Below, one piece after another: positions 47,396 through 57,984 of a stretch of 64,000 nucleotides of DNA. Below the pieces are notes generated by a model that saw nothing but the letters and a program-made list of their open reading frames with translations, did no database searches and had not been told where the DNA came from. A program made the position numbers and the translations under genes. The first letter of the stretch is position 1. Each line of letters opens with the position of its first letter. Where the stretch lies: NCBI GenBank assembly GCA_014904985.1, contig MU128936.1, forward strand, positions 328,200 to 392,199. The letters are read 5' to 3'. This DNA comes from Hydnum rufescens UP504. Its lineage: Eukaryota > Basidiomycota > Agaricomycetes > Cantharellales > Hydnaceae.

Positions 47396-47944
47396 AGGTT
47401 TATGAATAGGGAGTCCCATATTTGATGAAGACAAATGAGGGATTTTGACGACCATCCTCAGGTGGTGGTGAGCATTTGGAGCAGAGTCCCCATCAACATT
47501 GGAATCCGCAAGTGAAAGTCGCTCTGCACGAGAAGTCGGCCTTCTGGCATTGCCACTGACCTTCTTGGGTGACTTTCAGGCAACAGCAGCTGGTAGAATA
47601 TTGGTATCAGCGTCCACATTGCTGTTTGAGTCCACAAGTTCCTCTCCTTGAGCCACTGAAGACTTTGAGGTGGTTGCTTCGTGTTTATATTTAGACCCAT
47701 ATTTCCTGAGAGTCTTAGGTGCCTGGTGCACAGCAGCAGCTGGGAGACCATCGGCATGCATGTCATGCTCAGATGGAGGGGACTCCTCTGTTGTAAGCAG
47801 GATGGTTATAAACCAATCCAACTACTGTCCATGTCGTTGAGGAGAGGACAAAAGAAGGGAGCCACGGGGACAATTCGAATATTCAGGTCCGGGGAAATGA
47901 AGGTCTTTCTGGTTAATAGAAAATCCCAATGAACAGTGGTTGCT

Positions 47945-48850
47945 CAAGGGAATAGATCAGTGTCACAAAATTAAGATGTCAAGGCCACACCCTGAAGTTG
48001 TCCTCTTGACTATTCAGTCTTAATGCAGCTGTACACAGTCTTGACAAGTGGGAAATCTCCTCCAGACAGCGGCAATACTTCAGTGCCTCAGACTGTGATA
48101 GGGGGAAAAACCAAATATTTACATGCCCCCTTCCCCTTTATACACATTCCAGACCACAATTCAAAAATTCCAGAAGAAAAGCGGAGATAAGGGAAGCATA
48201 ATGAAAAAGAAATGAAGTCAAAAGCTTCAAAACTGGTGGAGATATTCAAGAATCAAGTGAAAAAGAGACAAAAAAACACTTTACAAGGCATTCCTCCTTT
48301 GAAACTGGATAGATTCCCTTAAGTAATGGTGGAATAGGTCACCCTGAGTGTCCTTTGCATTGGAATTAAGAGGGCCGGAACCAATTTGTCATTTGTGTTG
48401 GTGGAGCAAGGGGGGAGTCATGAAGAAGGGGTTGTCTTGTGAAAAATGGAGTTCTTGTCCGTTTGTTTTGCCCTTGGTACCGTTTGATGTGCATGTTTAA
48501 CAGCTTTCAGGGCGTGGTTGTTTCGAGTCGATCAGATCAAAACTGATGGAGAAATTCGAAAAATACTCCTTCAGAGTATGAATCATGGCAAGATATTGTT
48601 ACAGGGACCGCATTTTTGATCCGTTTGTTTCGTTTTTGGTACCGTTCGATAGGTACAATTCGTATATTTTTGGGCGCGGTTGTTTCGAGTCAATCCGATC
48701 AAAACTGATGGAGAAATTCGAAAAATACTCCTTTAGAGTGACATAATCCCTTTTTGAATCATGTGATGGGTCCGCGGGTCCAGAACGAAGGCCAGGCACA
48801 GTCCATGTCATTACATAATCACAATTCTTCGCCCTTAAGGCAAAGGAACA
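47945..48850. repeat. CpG-containing tandem repeat block, inverted partner of 54490-55530
   Basis: Two units of about 175 bp (near 48425-48565 and 48600-48745) share CCGTTTGTTT, GGTACCGTT, GTTGTTTCGAGTC and GATCAAAACTGATGGAG. Matching sequence in the opposite orientation lies at 54490-55530, with the same order of landmarks over about 0.9 kb. Minus-strand frames of both blocks read a related peptide (EYFSNFSISFDRI). CG dinucleotides are frequent here, in contrast to the flanks. Confidence 0.65.
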
Positions 48851-50294
48851 ACATGGAATGATGGGTTTCAGATGTGTGGAATTTGGATTGTTTCTCCAAT
48901 GAATGAAGGGTGTGAAAATTAAGGATCAGATGGATGATCAATTTGTTTGTTTGGTTGGAAAATTGACCTTGGATGGGGATTCTATGGTGTAGGGATTTAT
49001 CCCTCCAACACCGTGCATGCAGGAGTGTTAGCAGTCTTCTTCAAAGTGGATGTTGCGGATTTAGTCATTTTTGTGCTAATCTTCTTTGACCATCCTTGGA
49101 GCACATCAGATGGCCATCTGCCAGAACAAGTCCTTCGAGCAGACATAATGCAAGAAAAGACAGTGAGTTACAACTAAGACTGCTATGAGTCCTAGCTGCC
49201 CCTCTTAAGTCAGAAGACAAGTGATACGTGGTTCTCGGAATAGCAAAAGAGCACAAGGGAGTACTGGAGTCACAGTTGAGGTTCCCAGACCACAGATATG
49301 CAGAGCCCAACAGTTAAATTTCTATCCAAACCCAAACACTAGATCAGAGTCATGCAAAAGGCAACCACAATCAAGTGTGCTGAGGATAAATGTGGGCCCA
49401 ACAGCCCCAGATGTCCACAGATGTCTAATCCACAGTTATGCTAGTGGTACCTGCAGGTTAAACCAAGTCAGGATTCTGATGGGGCAGAAAAAAAGATGTT
49501 GCATCTCACAGCAAGTCCTGCTGAACTCAATGCCAGGGTGGAAGTCCGTTTAGGTCCATAACACACATGGAAGTAGATTACTAGTTATAGTTTAAACTTG
49601 AGAGGACCCAGCCATGGGTGAACTTGAGGAAAATAAGGGGGGACTTCCAGAAATGGAAATTTTTGACCTCTCATGCACCACCTCGGTCAGCCACTTGGGC
49701 TGACCTTAATAGGCGGGACAAATCCCTCATCTAGTCAGCCTAAGAGGCCTATTTTTTCTTTGATGTCAATTGACAATCCTTGGATGTCAAATTGACATCT
49801 GGCCATCTTTCTGGAGCAGAATCAAACACTGTGAGCAGAAGCATATGGATATATTTGGTTGGGGGGTATCGGAATAGGTCCTGGAATGCCTGGGGACACC
49901 CCTGAATGGATCAGTGGGCTGGTTGATTCCCAATGGAAATGTAATTACATAATAGCCTAAATAGGAAATTATATAATTCACCCAAAAAGCGGTGACATAA
50001 TCATACACGATAGTAGTATTATGTAATGTATTACATAATTAATTGATGACATAATGTATTATATTATATAATATATATTACCTAACTACTACCTAATTAA
50101 TTATATAATATAGGTCACATGACCAGCACTCATGTGCCAGTCATGCAAAAAAGAGGGGGCACCCCTGCCCCAGACCAACTGGAGGGGTGGGGCAGGGGTC
50201 AGAGGGGCCCACCAGAGGGGATGGGAGCCCCTGGGTGAGGAACTAAAGGATCCTATAATGGGGGGTCAACAGGTTAGTTAAAAAAATCAATAGT

Positions 50295-50333
50295 AGTGCA
50301 AAAAGGGCAGCCAGAGGCTGCCCTTTTTGCACT
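50295..50333. repeat. Perfect hairpin, 18-bp stem, 3-nt loop
   Basis: AGTGCAAAAAGGGCAGCC, loop AGA, then the exact inverse. One more flanking T/A pair extends the stem. Confidence 0.85.
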
Positions 50334-50365
50334 AGAGTAGCTAAAACTGTAATAACATACCTTAA

Positions 50366-50397
50366 CACCACACCCCAGTCTATACTGGGGTGTGGTG
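50366..50397. repeat. Perfect hairpin, 14-bp stem, 4-nt loop
   Basis: CACCACACCCCAGT, loop CTAT, then the exact inverse. 32 bp after the first hairpin. Confidence 0.85.
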
Positions 50398-50486
50398 GCT
50401 TGTCCTGGGCTCTTGGTAGATTGAGGTGGTGGTGTCACGCAACAGAAAAAATTTTCCGGCAATTGCCAGTAAATTGAACCCAGGAC

Positions 50487-50632
50487 TCAACACTGTAGAC
50501 TCATGACCAGTCTTCCTCAGCTTGCTGAGGGACTGGTAAAATGGGGTTTGCCAGCAGGTTGTGGTCGAAACTTATCCGAAGGACCAATCACATCATTCTT
50601 CCCACAGCAATTAATCTTAGACCAGTTGCTTT
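50487..50632. repeat. Left 9-bp target duplication and 137-bp TIR
   Basis: TCAACACTG, then the TIR starting TAGACTCATGACCAGTC. Within the TIR, CCAGTC..CCTCAGC TT GCTGAGG..GACTGG can fold on itself. The TIR end (ACCAGTTGCTTT) lies 38 bp before the helicase ATG, so it may hold that promoter. Confidence 0.85.
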
Positions 50633-50670
50633 TTGAATGGCACTTAATCTTCAACCCAGTTGCTTTTTAA

Positions 50671-53232
50671 ATGGCTGTTATGAATAGCTTATCTCTTTCC
50701 TCCGATGACAATGAAGAAAGTGAGATCCCAGACTGTGAGACAGATTCGGAAGACAAGGATATCTGTGATCATGTATGGGTTTCGTCCCCTGATTGGGTAT
50801 CGGATGAGACTTATGATCAACAAGCTTCATTCACTGCCCCCACTCTTGCTGAGAGCCTTCTTGGACAGTCTGTATATGATTCTTTTCACCCTGATCACCT
50901 CCACATTGTTCAAAGGCAACTGAGCATCTATGGACAAAGTCGAATCACAAGAAGATTGCTCACATGGCACAACCCAAGACAGTCATTGCCATTGAGTGTG
51001 ACAGCAAGAATGTCATTCATGAGGCAGCAACAGGTTCGGGCAAGACTATCACAATGGGCATCCTAATGCTCCTTCATCCCAAAACTATTTTTATCACTGT
51101 TTCACCTTTGAATGAGCTGCAGCATGGCCAGGTATTTGCATTGTAAACTGCTTTGAGTATTGTTAACCTCAAGGTATTAGGTGACAGATTTGGAAGAAAT
51201 AGGCATCAAGTCCCTTGCTGTGAATGGGAGCACAGATAATTCAATGTCATTTTGGAAGGTGGGTAGAATATTTTGTCCATATTTATGTCCTTGTATCTGA
51301 TTTGTTGTTAACAGGGTATATTGGAGGAGGGTATATATCAGAATTTCATTGTCCAACCTGAAATATTTTGGGAGGGAGGTGTACATAGTCATTTCAAGAC
51401 ACTCCTACGCCATCCAGAATTTCGAAAGCGTGCTGGATTCCTGCTCATGGATGAAGCACATAATATCGATCATTGGGGTTGTTTGCGCAATGGCTCTCCT
51501 GCTTTTCAACCCACTTGGGCTTGTTTAGGGGAGGCTTGTACTGCCTTTCTTGGACCCCATCAGGTCCTGGCTTTCACTGCCACTGCTCCAGGAGAGATAA
51601 TGCATCAAATCATCAACAGCCTTCACCTTCATCCTGACAATCATGTAATCCTTCGGCACCCCTTAATCGATCAAATATATGCTATGCGACACGACCACTT
51701 GTTGGCACAATCAATCGGCTCGATAGCTATGATTTCCTCATCCCGTCAGCCGCAGATTTTCATCCGCCCATGGCATTTCCACCTTCCTCACTTGTTTTTT
51801 GCGATTCTAAAGCATTTACAGTGGCCCTTGCAAATCATCTACAGAAAAGGTGGTCACCAGAGATCCGAGCAATGAACCTCATTTGACCCTATCATGGCTC
51901 CCTGTCAGATGAGTGTCGTAAAAGGAATTGGAATGGTTATAAGTCAGGAGCCTGCATAATGCTCATCGCTACTTCATCTGCTGGAACAGTATGTGGTGCT
52001 TCTATAATTCCTCAAGGTGACGAGGCTGAAAATATGCACACAGGGGTGCAATGCTGATATCACTGTCAATACATATCAGATTGGACTTTGCTCTGATATG
52101 ATTGAATATCTTCAACGGTCAGGGCATAACTGCTCTGAGTTTGGGTTGGCCCTATTGCTCTATGAGCCCTAGGCAATTGAGGAAAAATCAAAGCAAGCCC
52201 TCTGGAACCACTCAGTGAAGGCATGCCGGCAGCCAAAGAAGAATCGAATTCAGCAGTGCATTCTTGACTATGTAAATTTGGAATATGATATGGCAGGGGA
52301 AATGTGGTGTCGTGGGAAACATATTATCGCATTTAACGGGTCCTGCGAAGTCCGCAGTGAGTTTCTCTAGATTTCTAGGATATACTCATTGTTAATCTGC
52401 ATATCACTTTCTCTAAGTTGTTGCCACAGAATGGTTTTGCTGTGATGGGCCACAATGTGGTCTACCATTTGGGATTGCTGCTGATGAGTTATGGCCAATG
52501 CCTTCAGCAGCTTCTGGCACCAAAGAAAAGTCTTGAATTAAAAGCCGCCCAAAGATACAGCAAGTGGTGCTGCATATTGTTATCCAAGACTGGCATTGAA
52601 AGTGACATGAGGGGTTGCAATTGGGCAACAATGTCCCATGTGACATTTTTCTACCTAATTCAATGATTGAAGCATTGCTGAAATCAATCAAACCCACTCC
52701 TAATATTGCATTTGAGATCCTCTCTGAGCTTGGCTGCAGGACTGGTGACTGGTTTCAACCGTATGCGCTGGAAATCTTTGATATCATCCACTTGTTTGAC
52801 ACTGTTGATTGGCCAAAATATGCTCATGGAGTACAGGACAAGGCCAATGCTGAAGCATTCAGAGATCGGCACAAATTAAGACAAACAGTGGCTATGGCAA
52901 TGGGCAAATCACCAGCTCCACAGCCATCTCACATCCAAACAAAGTCTAAGCAAGAGACACTCCGCCCCCAAGCACCCAAAGTGCTCAACGAAGATACCAA
53001 TACCAATAATCACTCATCAGTTGTGGCACCTCCTGCATCCTTGCCCCCTCACTCACCCTCTCATCGGCATCAGACACATTCTTCTCACAAAGCATTCGAA
53101 CCACCACCTAACCAGCCCATATCAAAGCATGTTCGCAAGGATACTGTCACATCCAGGGTGGATGCTTCCAGGGGAGGTAATGGTCTTGATCAAGGGCAGA
53201 CTCAAAGAGGCAGACAGGGACGAGCCAAATAA
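50671..53232 (+). pseudogene. RecQ-like DNA helicase (broken)
   Basis: Superfamily 2 helicase. It starts MAVMNSLSLSSDDNEE with an acidic N-terminus, then HPDHLHIVQRQLSIYG. A frame change near 50935 precedes TVIAIECDSKNVIHEAATGSGKT (motif I, 51030). Motif II is MDEAHNIDHWG (51447), motif III AFTATAP (51570), and an intron or break lies around 51135-51315. Later pieces (52020-52370) show EFGLALLLYEP, a typical post-helicase RecQ segment of fungal families. The last frame, 52615-53232, has FEILSELGCRTGDWFQPYAL, HRDC-like, and a basic tail ending QTQRGRQGRAK. At least two frame changes and a TAG make this copy non-functional as read. Related fungal RecQ families are often subtelomeric or repetitive. 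Confidence 0.72.
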
Positions 53233-53313
53233 AATACCACTTACATCTGCCACAAAAGTACTAAATAATAGAATCAATGTCGTATTATACAATGTTTCTG
53301 CCCACAATCAATC

Positions 53314-56300
53314 TCACATCATCATCTCCATATTTACTATTGCATCTTCCATGAGTTCAACTATGGTACGAGGGTCCTCAATGTTGTCTTCATCATTTCC
53401 ATCATCTCCTTGTAGATCCTGCTCATCTGGAGTAATTCTGTGCTCATGAAAGTCCTTAAGACCCCCACTAACATAGGATGCATATCCCTTTGAGAGTGTA
53501 TTCCAAACACTTGTCTGAAGCTTCCGTCCTGTGACTGTGACAAAAGTGTGTGACTCAATACATTTCTGCTTCACCTTCGCGGGTTCATCAGATATGTCTG
53601 GAGCAGAATGGCGCGTCCCAAGCCAGGCGGCACCAATTTCCATGGAAAATCCTTGGGAAAGGGCTCGAATTTCGTGGATTATTGGGCCTATATGGGTGAG
53701 AAATTCTGGATTGGCATGAATTCCTTGGCAGACATAGAAGTACTAGTAGTAAATCTAATGTCAGAATGGTATGCTATATGGGTAGTGATAAGGATTCACC
53801 TTGAGCCAGCGAATATCATGCTCCTGATTAAGGTTGACAGGCAAATAACTATCAGGGCGCCCAGTAATATTTATGTAGATGTTATCACGGACCATGTTTA
53901 CAAATGCCTCTGGCCATGAATGCCTGAGGTTTTGGAGAAGATGTAGGAGGTCTCCAGCATAATTCTTGCTGCTGCCACCACGAAAACAGCAGATAAGAAG
54001 TGGAAGAATGTCCTCAATTCTTCCCCAATCACTGACCTTCCCTGCAGTCTTCATTTCAACATATAGTGATGCATCACAATTAAATAGAACTGCTTGATGG
54101 AAGACTTCGTCCACTGATGTGGCTGGATCTTCCACTATGCCAATGAATTGATTGTGGATAGTACAGGCAAGCCTGCTGTTGGAGGGAAAAATCCCTACCA
54201 CATAGAGTTCCATTTCAGCATCGAATTTTCCGATGAACGAATTAAAAATGTACCAATATGTCGTTCCAATATCAAGCCTTTCGTCTGTTCATGGATGAGC
54301 ATGAATTCCATATGCCTGAAAAGATGTAAATGGAATGCTCATTTCCTTGTACACGAGTCAATGTCCCAGGGTCTTCAACAGGCCACAGGGACTGTATTCA
54401 TTTATGCCCTACCATAAGCCATGATATGGTGGACCCGGCAATTCAACTTGCCCTTCTGTATATCGTCTTGAATTCTCCTTCAATCTGCTCATACAGATCT
54501 TGCTGCCTTAAGGGCGATCCTAACGAATGGTGATTATGTAATACGATGGATTACACACCCGGGCCTTCATTACTACTTGCGGATGCACTACATAATCAAA
54601 TAGGGGCAAATGCGGCACTCTCAAGGAGTATTCGTTGAATTTCTCCGTCAGTTTTGATCGGATCGGCTCAGAAAAGTAGCGCCCAGAAATATACGATTCA
54701 TACCTATCTGACGATACCAAGTACGAGTCAATCCGATGAAAACTGCACATTCTAGAATGATTTTACTATGGAATCCATGCTCTTAAGGAGTATTTTCCGC
54801 TCTTCGAAGTCAATTCGTATCCGATCGACTCGTAAATATAGCGCCCTGAAAGCTGTGATCAATACCTATCGAATGATACCGATTACGTGTTCACCGGATT
54901 AGAACTGAGGCTTCTGGAACAATCTCACCTGCTCATTCATAATTAGAAGGTGTATTTTTCGAATGTCTCCGTCAGTTTTGATCGGATTTGCATGAAATGA
55001 CCGTGCCTAGAAAGGTATTAAAAATGCCCATCCAGCGGTATGAAGGGCGCAGCGAACGAAGAAGAACTCGGTGTTCTGCATATGAATTTCCCCCTTGTCT
55101 CAGGAGAACATCATTCCCCCTTCCAATTTTCAAATATCGAATATTGTCCGGCAGCCTTATATCCGAAGGATAGGACATCCAGGATGACTTATTCCACCAT
55201 TCCTCAAGGGAATCTGTCCAGAAGGGAAGGAGAAATAGTCATTTTATGCTCTATCCTATCCCCAGACTTGTTAATTGAATATCTCTGTCAGTTTTGAAGC
55301 TTTTGACTTGATTCCTTTTTCTACATATTTCCCCTATCCCCCTGCTTCCGTCGGATATTTGATCTCATAGCCAGGTTGTATATTAAGCGAATTGTGTTGA
55401 AAATTCCATTGTCTTCCCCCTCCCCAGTCTGAAGCACTGAAGTATTGCTGCTGGATTCCCGGGCGAATTCCATCTGAGGACATTGCTACTACTACACTTT
55501 GTCTAAGGCCACAAGACTAGGACCTTGGAGTGTGGGATTTGTGGCATAATTTCCCCTTTATTCATCTGCTTAGGCAACTACTGCTGACAGTGGATTATCT
55601 TCTATCCTAAAGACCCTCCTACACTCAGACCTGAACATTCGGATTATTTTGGTGGCCCCCGTTCTTTGTTCTCGATTCCATATCGCGGACTGTGGCAGAG
55701 ATTCCCCCATTTCTCCTGCTTACACCACGCAGCTTTTCCAATGATGGTTTACTTGCTGCAAAAGCCTCCAAGGATTCAAATCCACAAACTTGGATCCAAC
55801 ACGCCTGTATTTGTCCTTCATAGACTTGAAGTATTAGGCACTCAAGAAGGTGATGATCGGGCTTGGCATTATTGAGTCTCTTGAGACCGAGAAGGTCAAT
55901 GTATTTGGATAGGGTGCCATTGTCAACAGATGAACCCCGATATGTCCTCAACATCATCAAGAGCCAATTGAGTTGAACATGGAAGAAGCCAGGGGCAGGC
56001 TCCCATGGAAGTCCTTTCAGGAATGCATTGATGTCTCCAAGCCACTCGAGCTTCATTGAGCGTATTTGGGCCGATGTCATCTGATCTCCAAAGACAACAC
56101 ACACGAGATCTGATATCTCATCTTGGCTGAATTTTAAGCATTTCATCATTTCCTCCAGATTGCGATGGTTCCCATCAATGGTAGATTCATCAATGTCTAC
56201 AACTGGAAGAGGGAAGTGGACATGAGGGGTACAATCGGTAGGCTTGTGAATGTCCAAGTACTTGATGGCCTCATGATCTCGAAAATCCTTGAAGGAAGTA

Positions 56301-57759
56301 TGCCAAAGGAGTATGTGTATGACTTGGACCTGGATCTGGTGATTATTGTGGAGAATGGCCTGGGGTGTGAGCCGTAGATCTTGTATTGTAACAATATTGG
56401 CATGACAAGCATGTTCATGAAAAATTGCAGCAGACATCGCTTCATGCGTGCTGGCTTTCAGGATGTATACTGAGTGTGCAGTTGCATTCCACATCTTCGG
56501 ACATGCATTGAGGTGTTGTTCGGCGTGTGTGTGGTAGAAATGTTTATATTGTCAACTCCTTTTGTGAAGGCCACTGCTGGGTCATGTACAGCCTTTGAGG
56601 CCACGGCAACACATGATTTCCCAAGAATAACCAGAGATTCCAAAATACTGGGGTATGAGGTACAGAGGCCCATCTTGGATAGCACCTCAATTATACGTCT
56701 TGGTGCTCCATTTGCATATAGGAAGAGCAAGAATGCATTTGCAAGATGATTTGCATGACTTGAGTGCTCTTTTGCCAGTTGCATGGCCACTACTGTACAC
56801 AGCTATGCCAAAATATGGATATTAGGATATTATGCAACCAAGAATTGGAAGATAATAGGAAAAAAATAGCACACCATAGTTGGATCTTTAATCTTATTTC
56901 CATTGGCAGCACGATCCATTTGAGTGCAAGCATTAAGGAGCCTCCAAAGTACAGGGGCTTCCAGCTTCACATACTCGCAACATAAATGAAGACTAAACCC
57001 AGAGACATAGCCAACAGACACATCCTTCACCCGCATCTCAAAACGATGTTTGAGCACATCCATCTCCTTTGACACAGTTGTCACAGTGTAACATACAGCT
57101 TTCTCGCTCATCCAGGCCACGACACGAGCAGGGCATGACTCATATAAGCAGTCCAAAATCCCCTCGACTGCTGACACATGACCAGTGAGGTTTTTTCTCC
57201 AGTCCTGAAGATGCCAGTCCCCACCAAGGACTTCAAGGACTAACATAGAGAATGATATCCCTTGGTTGGTGAGGTACTTGAGAGCTTGTTCCATGTGTAT
57301 TTTCTTTCGAGCATCACTCCGCAACGTGAGATATTCAGTTGCTTCAGTGTCAACGAACCAATGTGGGCAAGGTATTAACAGGGATAATGGAGCTGGTAGC
57401 AGGGTGGGAGAAGGTCGAGACCCAGGTGTAAATTCTGGAGAATAGGGGGGGATTTCTTTATTTGTGTGGACAATGGATGTGGCATGGACAGGGGTAGATG
57501 GTGGATGGTATGATGATGATAATGGAGTGATAGGAATGGGAGGCCAACCATTGTCTTGAGTGAGGACTGCATCTATAACCAGATTGAGCATGCAATGAAT
57601 ATTTGAGTAGACCAGCCACCAATGAGCAAGAGGAAAATACCAATAGTGTGGACATAGTGTCCATGCCTCTCGGAAGCAGGTGCAATGTTTCGAGGCATAG
57701 CTGGTAGCTTGGGCACAGGAACTTTTGACCAAGGGGCCATCTTGATTGTATGGAGACAA
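53314..57759 (-). pseudogene. DUF6589-type protein, split by a repeat insertion
   Basis: Large protein family common in Agaricomycete genomes, function unknown, RNase-H-fold-like by some predictions (not checked here). Pieces on minus: 57759-56830 (LGGDWHLQDWRKNLTGHVS), 56790-56458, 56494-55625 (FGDQMTSAQIRSMK, PGFFHVQLNWLLMMLRTYRG, GTLSKYIDLLGLKRLN, PDHHLLECLILQVYEGQI, LEAFAASKPSLEKL). After a gap come 54213-53761 (ILPLLICCFRGGSSKNYAGD, GRPDSYLPVNLNQEHDIRWL) and 53743-53314 (FLTHIGPIIHEIRALSQGF, GTRHSAPDI, MEDAIVNMEMMM). The blocks appear in the order expected for the family (the Asp-rich GDQ segment, then FAASKP, then NQEH). The sequence between 55625 and 54213 is a foreign CpG-rich repeat block, so the gene is split. 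The start codon is not certain. Confidence 0.72.
54490..55530. repeat. CpG-rich repeat block inside the DUF6589 gene
   Basis: Contains at least two tandem units of about 165-200 bp with AAGGAGTATT, TCCGTCAGTTTTGATCGGAT, GTAGCGCCC and CTATCTGACGATACC or variants. It is the inverted relative of 47945-48850. Rich in CG, while the DUF6589 exons on both sides are CG-poor, so its history differs from that of its host gene. Confidence 0.65.
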
Positions 57760-57800
57760 GGGTCAATTTATTGATTTAATTATGATTATTTTCTGTTCAG

Positions 57801-57946
57801 AAAGCAACTGGTCTAAGATTAATTGCCGTGGGAAGAATGATTTGATTGGTCCTTCGGATAAGTTTTGACCACAACCTGCCAGCAAACCCCATTTTACCAG
57901 TCCCTCAGCAAGCTGAGGAAGACTGGTCATGAGTCTATCAACACTG
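57801..57946. repeat. Right 137-bp TIR and 9-bp target duplication
   Basis: Inverse of the left TIR with about 5 differences, followed by TCAACACTG. It lies just upstream of the DUF6589 coding start. Confidence 0.85.
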
Positions 57947-57984
57947 GCAGTTGCCCAGTTTCAAAGCAAGCCACCTGCTGCTAT

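Larger units (their letters stand above)
48851..50486. other. Spacer with AT-rich tract and hairpins
   Basis: No recognised gene. Holds a cluster of GATGTCAA/TTGACATC words (49757-49795), a TATAATATAT-rich tract (50020-50110), a GC-rich patch (50150-50240) and two perfect hairpins listed separately. Confidence 0.45.
50496..57937. mobile_element. TIR transposon carrying a RecQ-like helicase and a DUF6589 protein
   Basis: 7,442-bp unit bounded by 137-bp terminal inverted repeats (50496-50632 and 57801-57937, about 5 mismatches). A perfect 9-bp direct repeat TCAACACTG (50487-50495 and 57938-57946) flanks it. Ends are TAGACTCATG..CATGAGTCTA. The two genes start just inside the TIRs and converge: helicase on plus (50671-53232), DUF6589 on minus (about 57759-53314), with about 80 bp between their ends. 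No DDE transposase, integrase or known recombinase motif is seen, so one of these two proteins, or their pair, may mobilise it, or a partner acts in trans. The copy is damaged: the helicase has frame shifts and the DUF6589 gene is split by a repeat block. Confidence 0.8.

Noticed and set aside
50020..50110. AT-rich tract as an origin or centromere
   Set aside because: Fewer than 100 bp of TATAAT-type low complexity. No supporting motif.
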